DNA of 36,158 nt, taken from Candidatus Parvarchaeota archaeon UBA446 (GTDB taxonomy: Archaea > Nanobdellota > Nanobdellia > Parvarchaeales > Parvarchaeaceae). The notes beneath the pieces were generated by a model. The model was not told the DNA's origin and did not search any database. It saw nothing but the letters and a program-made list of their open reading frames with translations. Below are positions 6,879 to 15,112 of the stretch, in pieces. The position numbers and the translations under genes were made by a program. The stretch spans positions 20,998 to 57,155 of the forward strand of contig DARG01000033.1 of the NCBI GenBank assembly GCA_002503215.1, given 5' to 3'. Position 1 is the first letter of the stretch. Each line of letters starts with the position of its first letter.

Positions 6879-7574
6879 CTAGAAAATCTCCAAATCTGTC
6901 GTCATTTTTGACTCTATTTTGGCATATTTTAATATTCCTTTTGGTTCGAACTCTTCTGAACCGCCTATATATGGATTGAATTTGGGAACTATTATACAAT
7001 CAGAGACTTTTGAGGCAGGATAAGTTTTTTTGGGTAGGCTTATCCTAAGAAAGAAAAAACAATCTTTTCGATAGTATACACCATTGGAGTCTCGTATTAA
7101 AACAAAGGGATGCAGATGGCTTATGCACAGAATATCTGCCTCTTTTATAAGTTTCATTGATGGAAGAGCATGTCCATGCATGAAACCTACATTTTTATGT
7201 ATGAACTCACTAATTAGCTGTATATTATTAAATCTTGAAACTATTTTCTCTAAACCACCATCATGATTCCCTTTGGTTATTATGATTTCATCAAATGAAT
7301 CAGATAATTTGGAAAAGAATTTTATAAGGTGGCCCCCTTCTTTTGGCCGTATAGCTATATAGTTTGCTCGTAAATCTCCTAACATTATAAGTTTTTTGAC
7401 CTTTAATGATAATATAGACCTAAGTATTTCATCGGTTTTCTCCCACACATTATAACCTCTACTGTTCATCTCTTCTTCGAACCCCAAATGCACATCTCCT
7501 ATAACGGCATAATCTTCAAAAAACGTTGCTCTGTATCCTTTTTTAAACCGAAAAGGAAGTTTGTCTATATCCAT
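6879..7574 (-). CDS. Calcineurin-like metallophosphoesterase
   Basis: The two-metal phosphoesterase signature is complete: GDVHLG, GDLR (the usual GDxxH/R site), GNHDGG, HGHA and SHLHP. These belong to the archaeal and bacterial ICC-like group, often encoded near helicases and annotated only as putative phosphoesterases. Substrates could be nucleic acids or nucleotides, with no direct hint here. The start is chosen at 7574 (MDIDKLPF). An in-frame ATG five codons upstream (7589) exists, but the TATA-like element at 7594-7603 is centred about 25 bases before 7574, which fits a leaderless start there and is too close to 7589. It lies after nuoN and in the same direction. Confidence 0.85.
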   Translation of the reverse strand: MDIDKLPFRFKKGYRATFFEDYAVIGDVHLGFEEEMNSRGYNVWEKTDEILRSILSLKVKKLIMLGDLRANYIAIRPKEGGHLIKFFSKLSDSFDEIIITKGNHDGGLEKIVSRFNNIQLISEFIHKNVGFMHGHALPSMKLIKEADILCISHLHPFVLIRDSNGVYYRKDCFFFLRISLPKKTYPASKVSDCIIVPKFNPYIGGSEEFEPKGILKYAKIESKMTTDLEIF

Positions 7575-7593
7575 AAACAGAATATGCATGCAC

Positions 7594-7603
7594 TTTTTAT
7601 ATT
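7594..7603 (-). promoter_or_regulatory. TATA-like element that decides the phosphoesterase start
   Basis: The minus strand reads AATATAAAAA, between the end of nuoN and the phosphoesterase. It is about 25 bases before the ATG at 7574 and only 9 before the ATG at 7589. Confidence 0.4.
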
Positions 7604-7616
7604 GATTTAATTAGCA

Positions 7617-8969
7617 TCATGCAAAAATTACTCCTGCAAACAAAGCAAGCGTAAGTACTATAAGGATAGCCTCCTTGAATCTTTGCTCTTTGTGTATTAC
7701 TTGTTTTGTATTTTTCTTGAATATGCCTTTCGTTATGCGCATTCCTGCTAAGACATTAAAGTAATAGAATGTGGATACCAACAACGAAAAGAAAAGAAGG
7801 ATTACTATAGGTATATACCCGCTGCTAAAAAGCGCATAAAATATAAGTAGTTTACCGAAGAAACCTATTGTCGGTGGAAAACCCGCTAAAGAAAGCATGC
7901 CTATAAAAAAAGTTATAGAAGCTATTTTTGAAGCACCATACATCTTCACTTCGTCTTTTTTGTACAGTATCTTCTTCTCTTCGAATATATCATATGCAAG
8001 AAATACTATTGCATCGGCAATAGCAAATGCGAATATATAGAAAACTGCTGCATTTACTCCTCTTGTTGTAAGAACTGCTAAACTTATGAATGCAAAACCT
8101 GCCTGTGAAATACTAGAATAAGCCAAAAGTCTTTTTATTCTATCTTGTACCGAAGCCAAGAAAGCGCTTAAAAAGATTGTTACTAACGCTATAGATATAA
8201 ACAACGCTGTCACGAAACTTGAAGATACGGGAAGGGCAAAGAAAAACACTCTTATCAAAGCTATAAGACCTGCCGCCTTTGAGACCGAAGATATAAATGC
8301 AGTAACTGAACTTTTTGAAGATTCGTATGTATCTGGCGCCCACATATGAAATGGAACTAGAGTAGATTTAAAACCCAGTCCTGCAACTACTATAGAGACT
8401 CCTACTATGAATGGGAGATATGAAATTGAATGAAGTGATGAAAATGATAACGTTCCTGCCCCTGCGTATATTAATGAGATACCGAAAATAAGTATTACCA
8501 TCGAGACTATGCCCGTAGAAAGGTATTTTACAGCTCCTTCTAGTGCATTATTAGATTTATTCATGTATACTAAAGCGTATGACGCGATTGAAAGTAGTTC
8601 TATTGAAAGAAACAGCGATATAAAATTACTGGAGATTACAACCAAGGTAGCACCCAAAACAGCTGACAAGTAAGCTATATCTAGAACTACGCTGTGTTCC
8701 TTCTTCTCCGATAATATAAATAGATAGACTAATAGAGAGATGAAAAGCATGAAACCTGTTATGAACTGGGAATACTGTGTCTCTGAGAATAGGTGTATGT
8801 TCATGTTGCCGTATAGTATAGTCGAAATTAGAGACATAGTAAGTATAGCAGCCGTTATATAATGCATGAAAACTTTTCTTTTTGCGTTTAAACTTTGCCT
8901 TATAAAATCAATTAATATGATTAGAAGGATCCCTACAAACAAAACGTATTGAGCATTGAAGTATTCCAT
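7617..8969 (-). CDS. nuoN: Complex I-type dehydrogenase, membrane subunit N
   Basis: This is a 450-residue antiporter-like subunit with about 14 membrane helices (Proton_antipo_M family) that moves ions across the membrane as the complex is reduced. Conserved functional residues are visible: the Glu in LSIELLSIASYALVYMNK, the Lys in SSVSKAAGLIALIRVFFF, and the HMWAPD segment after the broken helix. Near the end, GFPPTIGFFGKLLIF is a classic NuoN/M stretch. It is the last gene of the nuoJKLMN run, one base after nuoM, and has a GGAGG Shine-Dalgarno site that overlaps the end of nuoM. Whether the complex takes electrons from NADH, F420H2 or ferredoxin cannot be told from membrane subunits. Confidence 0.93.
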   Translation of the reverse strand: MEYFNAQYVLFVGILLIILIDFIRQSLNAKRKVFMHYITAAILTMSLISTILYGNMNIHLFSETQYSQFITGFMLFISLLVYLFILSEKKEHSVVLDIAYLSAVLGATLVVISSNFISLFLSIELLSIASYALVYMNKSNNALEGAVKYLSTGIVSMVILIFGISLIYAGAGTLSFSSLHSISYLPFIVGVSIVVAGLGFKSTLVPFHMWAPDTYESSKSSVTAFISSVSKAAGLIALIRVFFFALPVSSSFVTALFISIALVTIFLSAFLASVQDRIKRLLAYSSISQAGFAFISLAVLTTRGVNAAVFYIFAFAIADAIVFLAYDIFEEKKILYKKDEVKMYGASKIASITFFIGMLSLAGFPPTIGFFGKLLIFYALFSSGYIPIVILLFFSLLVSTFYYFNVLAGMRITKGIFKKNTKQVIHKEQRFKEAILIVLTLALFAGVIFA

Positions 8970-8970
8970 A

Positions 8971-10383
8971 TCAAAGTCCTCCTAAAACATTTATAAGAAT
9001 AGACGGGAAAAGACCTATTAAAACTATAAAAAAAGATAGGAATGAAAGCACAGCTATCTCCAACTTATCCATATCTTTTACCATTGCCAGCTTATTTTGC
9101 AATTGACCGAAAAGTGATTCTTTCAGGACTCTAAGATAATAATTCGTAGACAACATTATACCAAATATAGCTATAAGAGATATTCCTGCCACTGCATAAC
9201 TCCCTATGAATATTAATAATTCTCCTGGGAAATTTGAAAGCCCTGGGACACCTAAGCTTGCAAATATACCTAACATAAAGAAAAATGCTAATATTGGCAT
9301 CCTTGACATCAGACCCGACATCTTACTGGTTTCATAAGTACCTGTCCTCTTAAACAACATATAAGATATACCAAATAAAAGTGTTATTATGAAACCGTGG
9401 CTTACCATAAGTATAACGGACCCTATTACTGCTGTAGAGATTCCAGATGATACTCCTATGAATACTAATGCCATGTAAAACATACTTGAATAAGAAAGAA
9501 GCATCTTAAGGTCTTTTTGTCCGGAAGCCGTAAATGCTATGTATACTGCAGTAAATACTCCTAATGCAATCAGAGGTATCCTTAGATTTATAAGCACATT
9601 CCTAAACAGACCGAATCCAAATAGAATAAAAGCAAAACCTCCAAGTTTAGAAAGCACTCCTGACAAAAGCATCGTACCAGATGTAGGTGAAGAGTAATAG
9701 GAATCTGGAAGCCATTCATGAAGCGGGAATATCGGCATTTTTATCATTACTGTAATCAGTAAAAGGAAAAATGATGTGTATTCTATATATGAAGGAACGG
9801 CCGACATACTCGATTCTATCGTTTGAAGATTGAAGCTTCCGGTGTATACAAAAAGTAGTATAAAAACTGCAAGCAGAGTAAGGCTGCCGAACTGCGTAAA
9901 AACAAGGAATTTCATGCCGGCCTTTCTAGCTCTTTTAAGATCGCCCCAAAAACTTACTATAAAGAACAGTGCCAGAACTGCTAGCTCCCAGAATAAAAAG
10001 AAGACTATAAGATTAGAGGAAATAAATACGCCTATAACTGAAAGATATATAATTAAATATAAAAGATAGAACAGAAATTTGTTTTCTTTTATCTCATTCT
10101 TTGCAAACAATAGTATAGGAATTGGAAGCACTGTAGCTAAAAGAAGAAAAGGCAAGGTTATAAAATTTGATGCAAGAGAAAATGAAAAATCCACGGCAGG
10201 AGTTATACTTACACCGAACGAAGCAAAACCAAAAATTAAACCGGCCGCAAATAATATAGCCGTCGCAACCATAGTACCAAATGCTATTACTTCTGCAGAT
10301 AGATTTTTACTTTGATTTTTAAATAACAGTGTGAGTATTATTCCAATCAAAGGCACTATTAAAAGAAAAATGAAATTTATCAT
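8971..10383 (-). CDS. nuoM: Complex I-type dehydrogenase, membrane subunit M
   Basis: This is a 470-residue polytopic antiporter-like subunit. The Glu in FLFWELAVLALFFIVSFW, the PLHEWLPDSYYSSPTSGTML segment with the conserved Pro-Leu-His, and the Lys in GVLSKLGGFAFILFGFG are the ion-path residues of NuoM. GVPGLSNFPGELLIFIGSY near residue 380 separates it from NuoL. Its start overlaps the nuoL stop by 4 bases (ATGA), and a GGTGAT SD-like site lies inside the nuoL 3' end, so translation is coupled. Length is slightly short of bacterial NuoM (about 500). Confidence 0.94.
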   Translation of the reverse strand: MINFIFLLIVPLIGIILTLLFKNQSKNLSAEVIAFGTMVATAILFAAGLIFGFASFGVSITPAVDFSFSLASNFITLPFLLLATVLPIPILLFAKNEIKENKFLFYLLYLIIYLSVIGVFISSNLIVFFLFWELAVLALFFIVSFWGDLKRARKAGMKFLVFTQFGSLTLLAVFILLFVYTGSFNLQTIESSMSAVPSYIEYTSFFLLLITVMIKMPIFPLHEWLPDSYYSSPTSGTMLLSGVLSKLGGFAFILFGFGLFRNVLINLRIPLIALGVFTAVYIAFTASGQKDLKMLLSYSSMFYMALVFIGVSSGISTAVIGSVILMVSHGFIITLLFGISYMLFKRTGTYETSKMSGLMSRMPILAFFFMLGIFASLGVPGLSNFPGELLIFIGSYAVAGISLIAIFGIMLSTNYYLRVLKESLFGQLQNKLAMVKDMDKLEIAVLSFLSFFIVLIGLFPSILINVLGGL

Positions 10384-12128
10384 ACAAATATCACCGCTAT
10401 TATTATAAATGCTATAAGTCCAATTACTACAGCCGTTATATATCTAAATGCATCTCCATTCTCTATCTCTCTTGTTTTAGATGATAATACAAAAGCAGAT
10501 TCCGCCGCTACTGATGCCGAATTTGCCAGCATCTTATCAAACTTAGCTATTCCATTTCCTATAAACTGCATGCAGTTACCCAAAGCTATAACAAACTTTT
10601 CATACCTGTAATTTTCCAGTTTATTTGCAATATTATAAAAGTGTTCTGAAGAAACCTTTGCTCTATCTTTATAGAAAATTTCATACGCTACAAAGACTCC
10701 AATCAATGCTGCTGCAAGAGATATAAATGAGAAATAATCAAAGGCATGCGAAATCTTTATTATATCATCAAAGAAATAGAGAAACGCTCCTCCTATTGTA
10801 GATAGAACTGCAAGAGTTATTATTGGAAAGACTGTATTGAATTCCTTCTTAAGTGGTTTTTTTGCTTTCTTTCCAAATATTACAAATAAAGCTCTGAAAG
10901 AGAAAAGTGCTGTTAAGAAAGAAACAAAAACAAATGTCAAGTCTTCATAGATATTAAAATTATATGTAAGTGCAGAATGTGCAAAGAAGCTCATAAAAGG
11001 AGGTATTGCCGATATAGAAGCAAAACCTATTATAGCAGGTATCATTACCCAACTATTTCTAGTTCCCTTATTCTTTAGCTCATATATATCATATGTACCT
11101 AGAAGTATTGCAAGTACTCCGCTTATGAAGAAAAGCATTGACTTGAATATTGCATGAGTAAACAGATAGAATACTGCTCCACCCGCATTTAATGTGCCTA
11201 TTGCCATAAACATGAATGCTAAACTCTCTATTGTAGAATAGGCAAGAATTTTCTTGAAATGCCTTTCCTTTAATCCTAGCATTGCTGATGCAACTGCCGT
11301 TATAAATGCTATTATTACTATAAACTCTTCGATACCTGCTGCCGATATTAGTGGAAGCAGTCTTATAAGAAGATAAGCACCAGCTGCGACCATTGTTGCA
11401 GAATGAAGAAGCGAACTTACGGGTGTAGGGCCTTCCATTGCGTCTATGAGCCAAGTATAAAAAGGGAATTGCGCAGCCTTAGAGAAAGCGGCTATAACTA
11501 GAAGTGAACCAGACAATATTATAACATAATGCGGAACTGAGGATAACGAACTTAATATATTGGATATAGAAAAAGTATGAAAAGAAGAGAAAAGTATTAC
11601 AATGGCTGCTAAAAAAGACAGATCTCCTACCCTTGTTATTAAAAGCGCTTTCTTGCTTGAAACGGCAGGTCCTTCCCTATCGTACCAGAATCCTATAAGG
11701 AGATAGGAAGTTATTCCTACGAATTCCCAAAATATAAAGAAAAGCAAAAGGCTATTTGAGATTACGAGCCCAAGCATTGAAAAAATGAAAAAAGACATTT
11801 CTGCATAGAACCTAGACTGTCTCTCCTTACGCATGTAGAATCCTGCAAACAATAAAACCATCACTGATATAAATGAGACAAGTAAAGCCATGAAGAGCGT
11901 TAGGTTGTTACCAATAAAAGAAAGGGAAAAATTTAGACTGGAGATGGAGAACCATGTATAACTTTCAATAATATTTTTATTGAAATAAGAAGAAAACAGT
12001 AAAGCTGATACAATAAATGATACAACTGCTCCTGCGACTGCAATGGCCCAACTTAATAACCTTCTCTCCCTTAGCACTGCGATTAATATCGCAGAAATTA
12101 GCATCGGTATTACTATTAAATAAAGCAT
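10380..12128 (-). CDS. nuoL: Complex I-type dehydrogenase, membrane subunit L
   Basis: At 582 residues this is the largest antiporter-like subunit. FFIFWEFVGITSYLLIGFW contains the key Glu, and PFYTWLIDAMEGPTPVSSLL followed by HSATMVAAGAYLLIRL is the most diagnostic NuoL signature. The C-terminal part after about residue 470 holds an amphipathic stretch and a final membrane helix (about 560-582), consistent with the lateral helix that clamps the membrane arm. It follows nuoK with one base between and has a GGGAGGT site about 12 bases before the ATG. All ion-path residues I could look for appear intact, so an active pump is likely. Confidence 0.95.
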   Translation of the reverse strand: MLYLIVIPMLISAILIAVLRERRLLSWAIAVAGAVVSFIVSALLFSSYFNKNIIESYTWFSISSLNFSLSFIGNNLTLFMALLVSFISVMVLLFAGFYMRKERQSRFYAEMSFFIFSMLGLVISNSLLLFFIFWEFVGITSYLLIGFWYDREGPAVSSKKALLITRVGDLSFLAAIVILFSSFHTFSISNILSSLSSVPHYVIILSGSLLVIAAFSKAAQFPFYTWLIDAMEGPTPVSSLLHSATMVAAGAYLLIRLLPLISAAGIEEFIVIIAFITAVASAMLGLKERHFKKILAYSTIESLAFMFMAIGTLNAGGAVFYLFTHAIFKSMLFFISGVLAILLGTYDIYELKNKGTRNSWVMIPAIIGFASISAIPPFMSFFAHSALTYNFNIYEDLTFVFVSFLTALFSFRALFVIFGKKAKKPLKKEFNTVFPIITLAVLSTIGGAFLYFFDDIIKISHAFDYFSFISLAAALIGVFVAYEIFYKDRAKVSSEHFYNIANKLENYRYEKFVIALGNCMQFIGNGIAKFDKMLANSASVAAESAFVLSSKTREIENGDAFRYITAVVIGLIAFIIIAVIFV

Positions 12129-12129
12129 A

Positions 12130-12432
12130 CTAACCTTTATACCTCCCTAACTTTGATATTGAAAGTGAACCTGTTCTTCTAGAGAAAACAACCATGAGTG
12201 CTATAAATACTACGGTTTCAAAAACAACCATTATTAGTGTTATAAGCGCGTAACTAACCCCGTTAAGATTTGAATAAAAATTGGCTGCTGAAATAAAGTT
12301 TATCAACGCCGCATTTACTATTATCTCTGAAGATATTATTATTGAGATGCCTTCTCTTCTTGAAATTATCCCATATAAACCTATTGCAAAAAGTATAGTC
12401 GTCAACAGCAGAAAATATGACTCTGGTATCAT
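12130..12432 (-). CDS. nuoK: Complex I-type dehydrogenase, membrane subunit K
   Basis: The 100-residue protein has three membrane helices, the normal NuoK size. The two membrane glutamates needed for ion transfer are present: in SSEIIVNAALINF (helix 2) and in VVFETVVFIAL (helix 3). The start overlaps the nuoJ stop by 4 bases, and a GGAGAT Shine-Dalgarno site precedes it inside nuoJ. It sits between J and L as in nearly all complex I operons. Confidence 0.93.
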   Translation of the reverse strand: MIPESYFLLLTTILFAIGLYGIISRREGISIIISSEIIVNAALINFISAANFYSNLNGVSYALITLIMVVFETVVFIALMVVFSRRTGSLSISKLGRYKG

Positions 12433-12905
12433 AATTTATCTCCTTTACTTATTATGTATATAGTAGAAAATGCACTAGCTATAGCGGTGAAAGCCAGCAC
12501 TATCAGAAGGCCACCATAATTCTGGAAGAAATAAACTCCTAAATTAGAGTAATTTAGAGCGGAATTGTATGAACCACTAGGCATCTTAAGAAGTAAGAAC
12601 GATGTCACTCCTAAAAAAATAACGGGTAGAACATATGCAATCTTTCGGTTAAGGAGATTTACCTTACCTTCTGGCATTGAACTAATACCTATAGCAAGCA
12701 AAAGAACTATCCCACCGTTGTATATTATTAGCTCGGCTATCCCTAGGAAAACCGCATTAAGGTAGAGTATCATTGCCGTAACTGAGATAACGAACATGAA
12801 CATGTAAAGAAGTGAGTGTATCATGTTCTTCGTGGATACCATCAGCAAAGCTGTGGCTATAAGCATTAAAGATATTATTATAAAACCTATACTACCTATA
12901 TCCAT
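12429..12905 (-). CDS. nuoJ: Complex I-type dehydrogenase, membrane subunit J
   Basis: The 158-residue, five-helix membrane protein has the NuoJ hallmarks: MIHSLLYMFMFVISVTAMIL and, following it, FLGIAELIIYNGGIVLLLAIG, which corresponds to the 'a..Q.lvYvGAi.VLflF' helix 3 of NuoJ. Position before nuoK supports this. It begins the transcription unit. Upstream there is no subunit A, B, C, D, H or I, only a gene-free region. The TATA-like element at 12927-12939 suits a leaderless transcript. Confidence 0.9.
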   Translation of the reverse strand: MDIGSIGFIIISLMLIATALLMVSTKNMIHSLLYMFMFVISVTAMILYLNAVFLGIAELIIYNGGIVLLLAIGISSMPEGKVNLLNRKIAYVLPVIFLGVTSFLLLKMPSGSYNSALNYSNLGVYFFQNYGGLLIVLAFTAIASAFSTIYIISKGDKL

Positions 12906-12926
12906 CTATTATTATAAAATAAGCGC

Positions 12927-12939
12927 AAATAAATAATTT
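12927..12939 (-). promoter_or_regulatory. TATA-like element for nuoJKLMN
   Basis: The minus strand reads AAATTATTTATTT, centred about 28 bases before the nuoJ ATG. It marks the start of the membrane-arm operon and shows that it does not continue from other nuo genes. Confidence 0.4.
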
Positions 12940-13012
12940 GAGTAAAAAGCTCGGTAGACACATAAAATACTTAAATCATAATAGGAACCTAAATTTTTAT
13001 TATACAGAAAGA

Positions 13013-13168
13013 TTTATATATAAATAACTCCTTTAAAGTGGTTATATGTACAATAATGAAACGCTTGATGAAAAGCTAATTAACCACAGAATCCCAAATA
13101 TAAGCAATAAAATTAAGTATACAAGACAATATTCGCCTTTAAGCATCACGTCTGATTTTGTACTATAG
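13013..13168 (+). other. Candidate small transcription unit in the long gene-free region
   Basis: The stretch 12906-13314 holds no recognised gene. It does contain one of the best TATA-like sequences of the window, TTTATATATAAATA at 13013-13026 on +. About 27 bases after its centre an ATG at 13046 opens a 40-codon frame that ends with TAG at 13166-13168 and starts MYNNETLDEKLIN. The geometry equals that of the leaderless genes elsewhere in the window. The product could be a small peptide, or the element could drive a non-coding RNA. I recognise no RNA family here. A hydrophobic 80-codon frame on the opposite strand (13042-13284) seems accidental. Confidence 0.25.
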
Positions 13169-13261
13169 ATTATAAGAGGAAACGCTCGCAAAATAGCATA
13201 AAAAGAGATTAATTTATTATGAATAACTCCCTTTGGAGATTTTATCAACAAGCTAATTAAC
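13022..13261 (+). repeat. Two short direct repeats in the nuoJ-SHOCT intergenic region
   Basis: AAGCTAATTAAC occurs exactly at 13073-13084 and 13250-13261. Upstream of each copy there is an AATAACTCC(C)TTT motif, at about 13023 and 13222. The same order in both places suggests an old duplication or paired binding sites. CTCC-CTTT-GGAG near 13227-13238 can form a small hairpin. Confidence 0.4.
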
Positions 13262-13285
13262 AGCGATAAAATGAGACAGCACACC

Positions 13286-13297
13286 TATTTATTTAAA
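13286..13297 (+). promoter_or_regulatory. TATA-like element for the SHOCT-like membrane protein gene
   Basis: TATTTATTTAAA is centred about 24 bases before the ATG at 13315, consistent with leaderless transcription. Confidence 0.45.
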
Positions 13298-13314
13298 CGA
13301 AATCATATATTTTT

Positions 13315-14181
13315 ATGTTAGGATTCAGTATAAAAAATTACGAAAAGGAATTCGAAACCACTGAGCTCGAAAAGAAACATGTTTTCTACGATTTATACAT
13401 AAAAAGTGACGACCCACAGGTGCTCAGGAACCAAGTCTCCGAGTATATGACGGATATGGACTATAAGATCCTATTAAACGAACTTTCTAAGTTTGAGGAT
13501 AATGAGTTGGAGGAGACTTTCCGAGGGGGGAATGCAAAACCCATAAGGGCACTAATGAAAAGCGCAAAAGACAATAAAAAAGGCTCAAAATATCCCATAG
13601 CATGGAAGGCCTGCCTTATACTTGGTATAATACTGGCTATCCTTTTAGTAGTATCATACCGCACAGACATATATACAAATATAACACATTTTAGTTCTAC
13701 ACCATCCGCATTAGTACTGTATGGGATGATAGTATTTTTCGTCTTAGCATTAATATTCTTTGAAATAAAAAAGATAGTACCGATATTCCTTTGGGCTAAG
13801 ATAGTAGGTGTTTACGATCCTACAGAACAATCTGCAAACGTAAGAGTGGTTCTTGCGGGTGACTGCAAATTCAAGGATAAGGATTCTTACTCGAAACTGG
13901 AGGGAGATATGACAGAAATGTACAGTGAACTCTCAAGAAAATATGGCAACAAGCTTGATAAAAGACAGCTTTCAAACACTGTATCCAATAGCCTGTCAAT
14001 GGGCCCTCAGGGATCTATGAAGCTTAATACTAAGCTCAGAGAATTAGAAAAGGAATCTGCAGATTTAGAAAGAAACTTTGTAGCTGGTAAGATCAGTGAA
14101 GATGAGTACAAGAAGATGAAAACACAGCTAGAAACAAAAAGACAGCAGCTTGACACTTTATTTGACCTAGTAAACGGCTAA
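13315..14181 (+). CDS. Membrane protein with C-terminal SHOCT-like segment
   Basis: I do not recognise the full-length family of this 288-residue protein. Residues 1-95 are charged and probably cytoplasmic. Two membrane helices follow (about 97-115 and 131-150), the second ending in a basic stop. A soluble C-terminal part then ends with LERNFVAGKISEDEYKKMK (about 249-267), the short alpha-hairpin pattern 'L..L...G.IseeEye..K' called SHOCT, usually an oligomerisation or tethering element. A coiled coil runs through about 238-285. No catalytic motif is visible. It stands alone, with its own promoter, and converges on the ribosomal cluster. Confidence 0.65.
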   Translation: MLGFSIKNYEKEFETTELEKKHVFYDLYIKSDDPQVLRNQVSEYMTDMDYKILLNELSKFEDNELEETFRGGNAKPIRALMKSAKDNKKGSKYPIAWKACLILGIILAILLVVSYRTDIYTNITHFSSTPSALVLYGMIVFFVLALIFFEIKKIVPIFLWAKIVGVYDPTEQSANVRVVLAGDCKFKDKDSYSKLEGDMTEMYSELSRKYGNKLDKRQLSNTVSNSLSMGPQGSMKLNTKLRELEKESADLERNFVAGKISEDEYKKMKTQLETKRQQLDTLFDLVNG

Positions 14182-14348
14182 TGAGTATAAGACTAAATCA
14201 TCTATAATTCAGTACTTCTAAATCCGAAAGTTATATATAAATATCGAGTTTCTTATTTTTGAATATATTTACAAAAAATTTTTCCGCTGTATAAATACAA
14301 AATTAAATTATAATATTTTATTTAAAGTAAACGAATTTCTAGTCCGGC
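14182..14348. other. Convergent AT-rich intergenic spacer
   Basis: This is the spacer between the SHOCT-like gene and uL29. It contains T-runs on + (for example near 14252-14260 and 14278-14283) and A/T-rich stretches that would give T-runs on -, consistent with transcription ends from both sides. I see no gene or tRNA-like structure in it. Confidence 0.4.
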
Positions 14349-14522
14349 TTACTTCTTCTTTACAGAAGATAGCTCTTTCTGTCTCAGCTCATTCTTAAGC
14401 TGTGCAACTTTCTTCTTGAGGTGTCTGTATTTGCCAGCGTCAGCTGGTTGAAGCCCTTGCGTCTTCTTTATGTTCATTTTCAGGAGCTCCATCTCCAGAT
14501 CCTTCAGATTCTCTTCCGCCAT
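14349..14522 (-). CDS. rpl29: Ribosomal protein uL29 (L29)
   Basis: This 57-residue gene begins inside the end of uS3. It starts MAEENLKDLEMELLKMNIKK, continues with KYRHLKKKVAQLKNELRQKE and ends in a lysine run, the two-helix coiled hairpin of uL29 on the large subunit near the exit tunnel. Length matches the archaeal family (about 60-70). An AGGAGGT Shine-Dalgarno site lies about 10 bases before its ATG at 14520-14522, inside uS3 coding sequence. Its position right after uS3 is the conserved S10-operon order. It shares 83 bases (14440-14522) with uS3 in another frame, and that stretch is about 47 percent G+C, well above the surroundings, as expected when both frames are constrained. Confidence 0.88.
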   Translation of the reverse strand: MAEENLKDLEMELLKMNIKKTQGLQPADAGKYRHLKKKVAQLKNELRQKELSSVKKK

Positions 14523-15111
14523 TTATTTTTATACCTCCTACTGTTTCAGTAGGCACGACTATTGTTACTTTTATGCCTATTGAACCTCTTTTAAGAACTA
14601 ACTGTTTCTTTGCTGTTCTTACACCAAAAAACTCTACTTGACCGGTCTTTGGCATTACGCTTCCTATCGGTCTAAACTTGAAATGCGCAGCTCTCTCTTT
14701 TATTACTCCTCCTATTTCTATCTCTACCCCTTTTGCACCTGCTGCCATGATGCTATCCATAGCCTTATGAATAACTACCTTGTATTTCATAGGCCCGAAT
14801 TTAGCTATTTTAAAAGCTATTGAATCTGCTATTATAGCTGGATCTAGATTTGGATCTAAGGAGTTTTCTACTTCTATTCTAGGAGATTCTTGCTTAAAAA
14901 ATTCTCCCAAGTCCTTTGAACTTTCTCTAAGGATCTGATTTGCTCTTGTTATTATAGCCCCTGGTTTCGGAGTCTTTATAATTATTTTCATACCCAAAGG
15001 AGTCTTTTCTATTTTAATATCACTTATACCGAATCTGTTGAATTTCTTAAAGAGATACTCTCTTGCAGATTCTTCATTTACTTTGTTGGTAATTATTTTT
15101 TTTGATAGCAT
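14440..15111 (-). CDS. rps3: Ribosomal protein uS3 (S3)
   Basis: uS3 lies at the mRNA entry of the small subunit. The 223-residue protein has an archaeal-type N-terminal KH domain with the nucleic-acid loop in TPKPGAIITRAN (about 67-78), then the S3 C-terminal domain with AAGAKGVEIEIGGVIKERA and a final beta segment IGIKVTIVVPTETVGG. The last about 30 residues are a Gly/Ser/Glu-rich tail that overlaps the uL29 gene in another frame. A GGAGA SD site lies 6 bases before the ATG. The start is one base after the uL22 stop region. The VGG near the end is partly dictated by the uL29 ribosome-binding site. Confidence 0.95.
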   Translation of the reverse strand: MLSKKIITNKVNEESAREYLFKKFNRFGISDIKIEKTPLGMKIIIKTPKPGAIITRANQILRESSKDLGEFFKQESPRIEVENSLDPNLDPAIIADSIAFKIAKFGPMKYKVVIHKAMDSIMAAGAKGVEIEIGGVIKERAAHFKFRPIGSVMPKTGQVEFFGVRTAKKQLVLKRGSIGIKVTIVVPTETVGGIKINGGRESEGSGDGAPENEHKEDARASTS

Positions 15112-15112
15112 A

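Noticed and set aside
13046..13168. Box C/D RNA suspected from TGATGA (13066-13071) and CTGA (near 13152)
   Set aside because: The two boxes are about 80 bases apart without internal C'/D' boxes, too far for an archaeal C/D RNA, and no terminal stem is evident.
13042..13284. 80-codon hydrophobic frame on the minus strand in the nuoJ-SHOCT spacer
   Set aside because: It has a GTG start with a TATA-like run almost touching it, no SD and no family similarity. Leu/Ile-rich products are common from AT-rich non-coding sequence.
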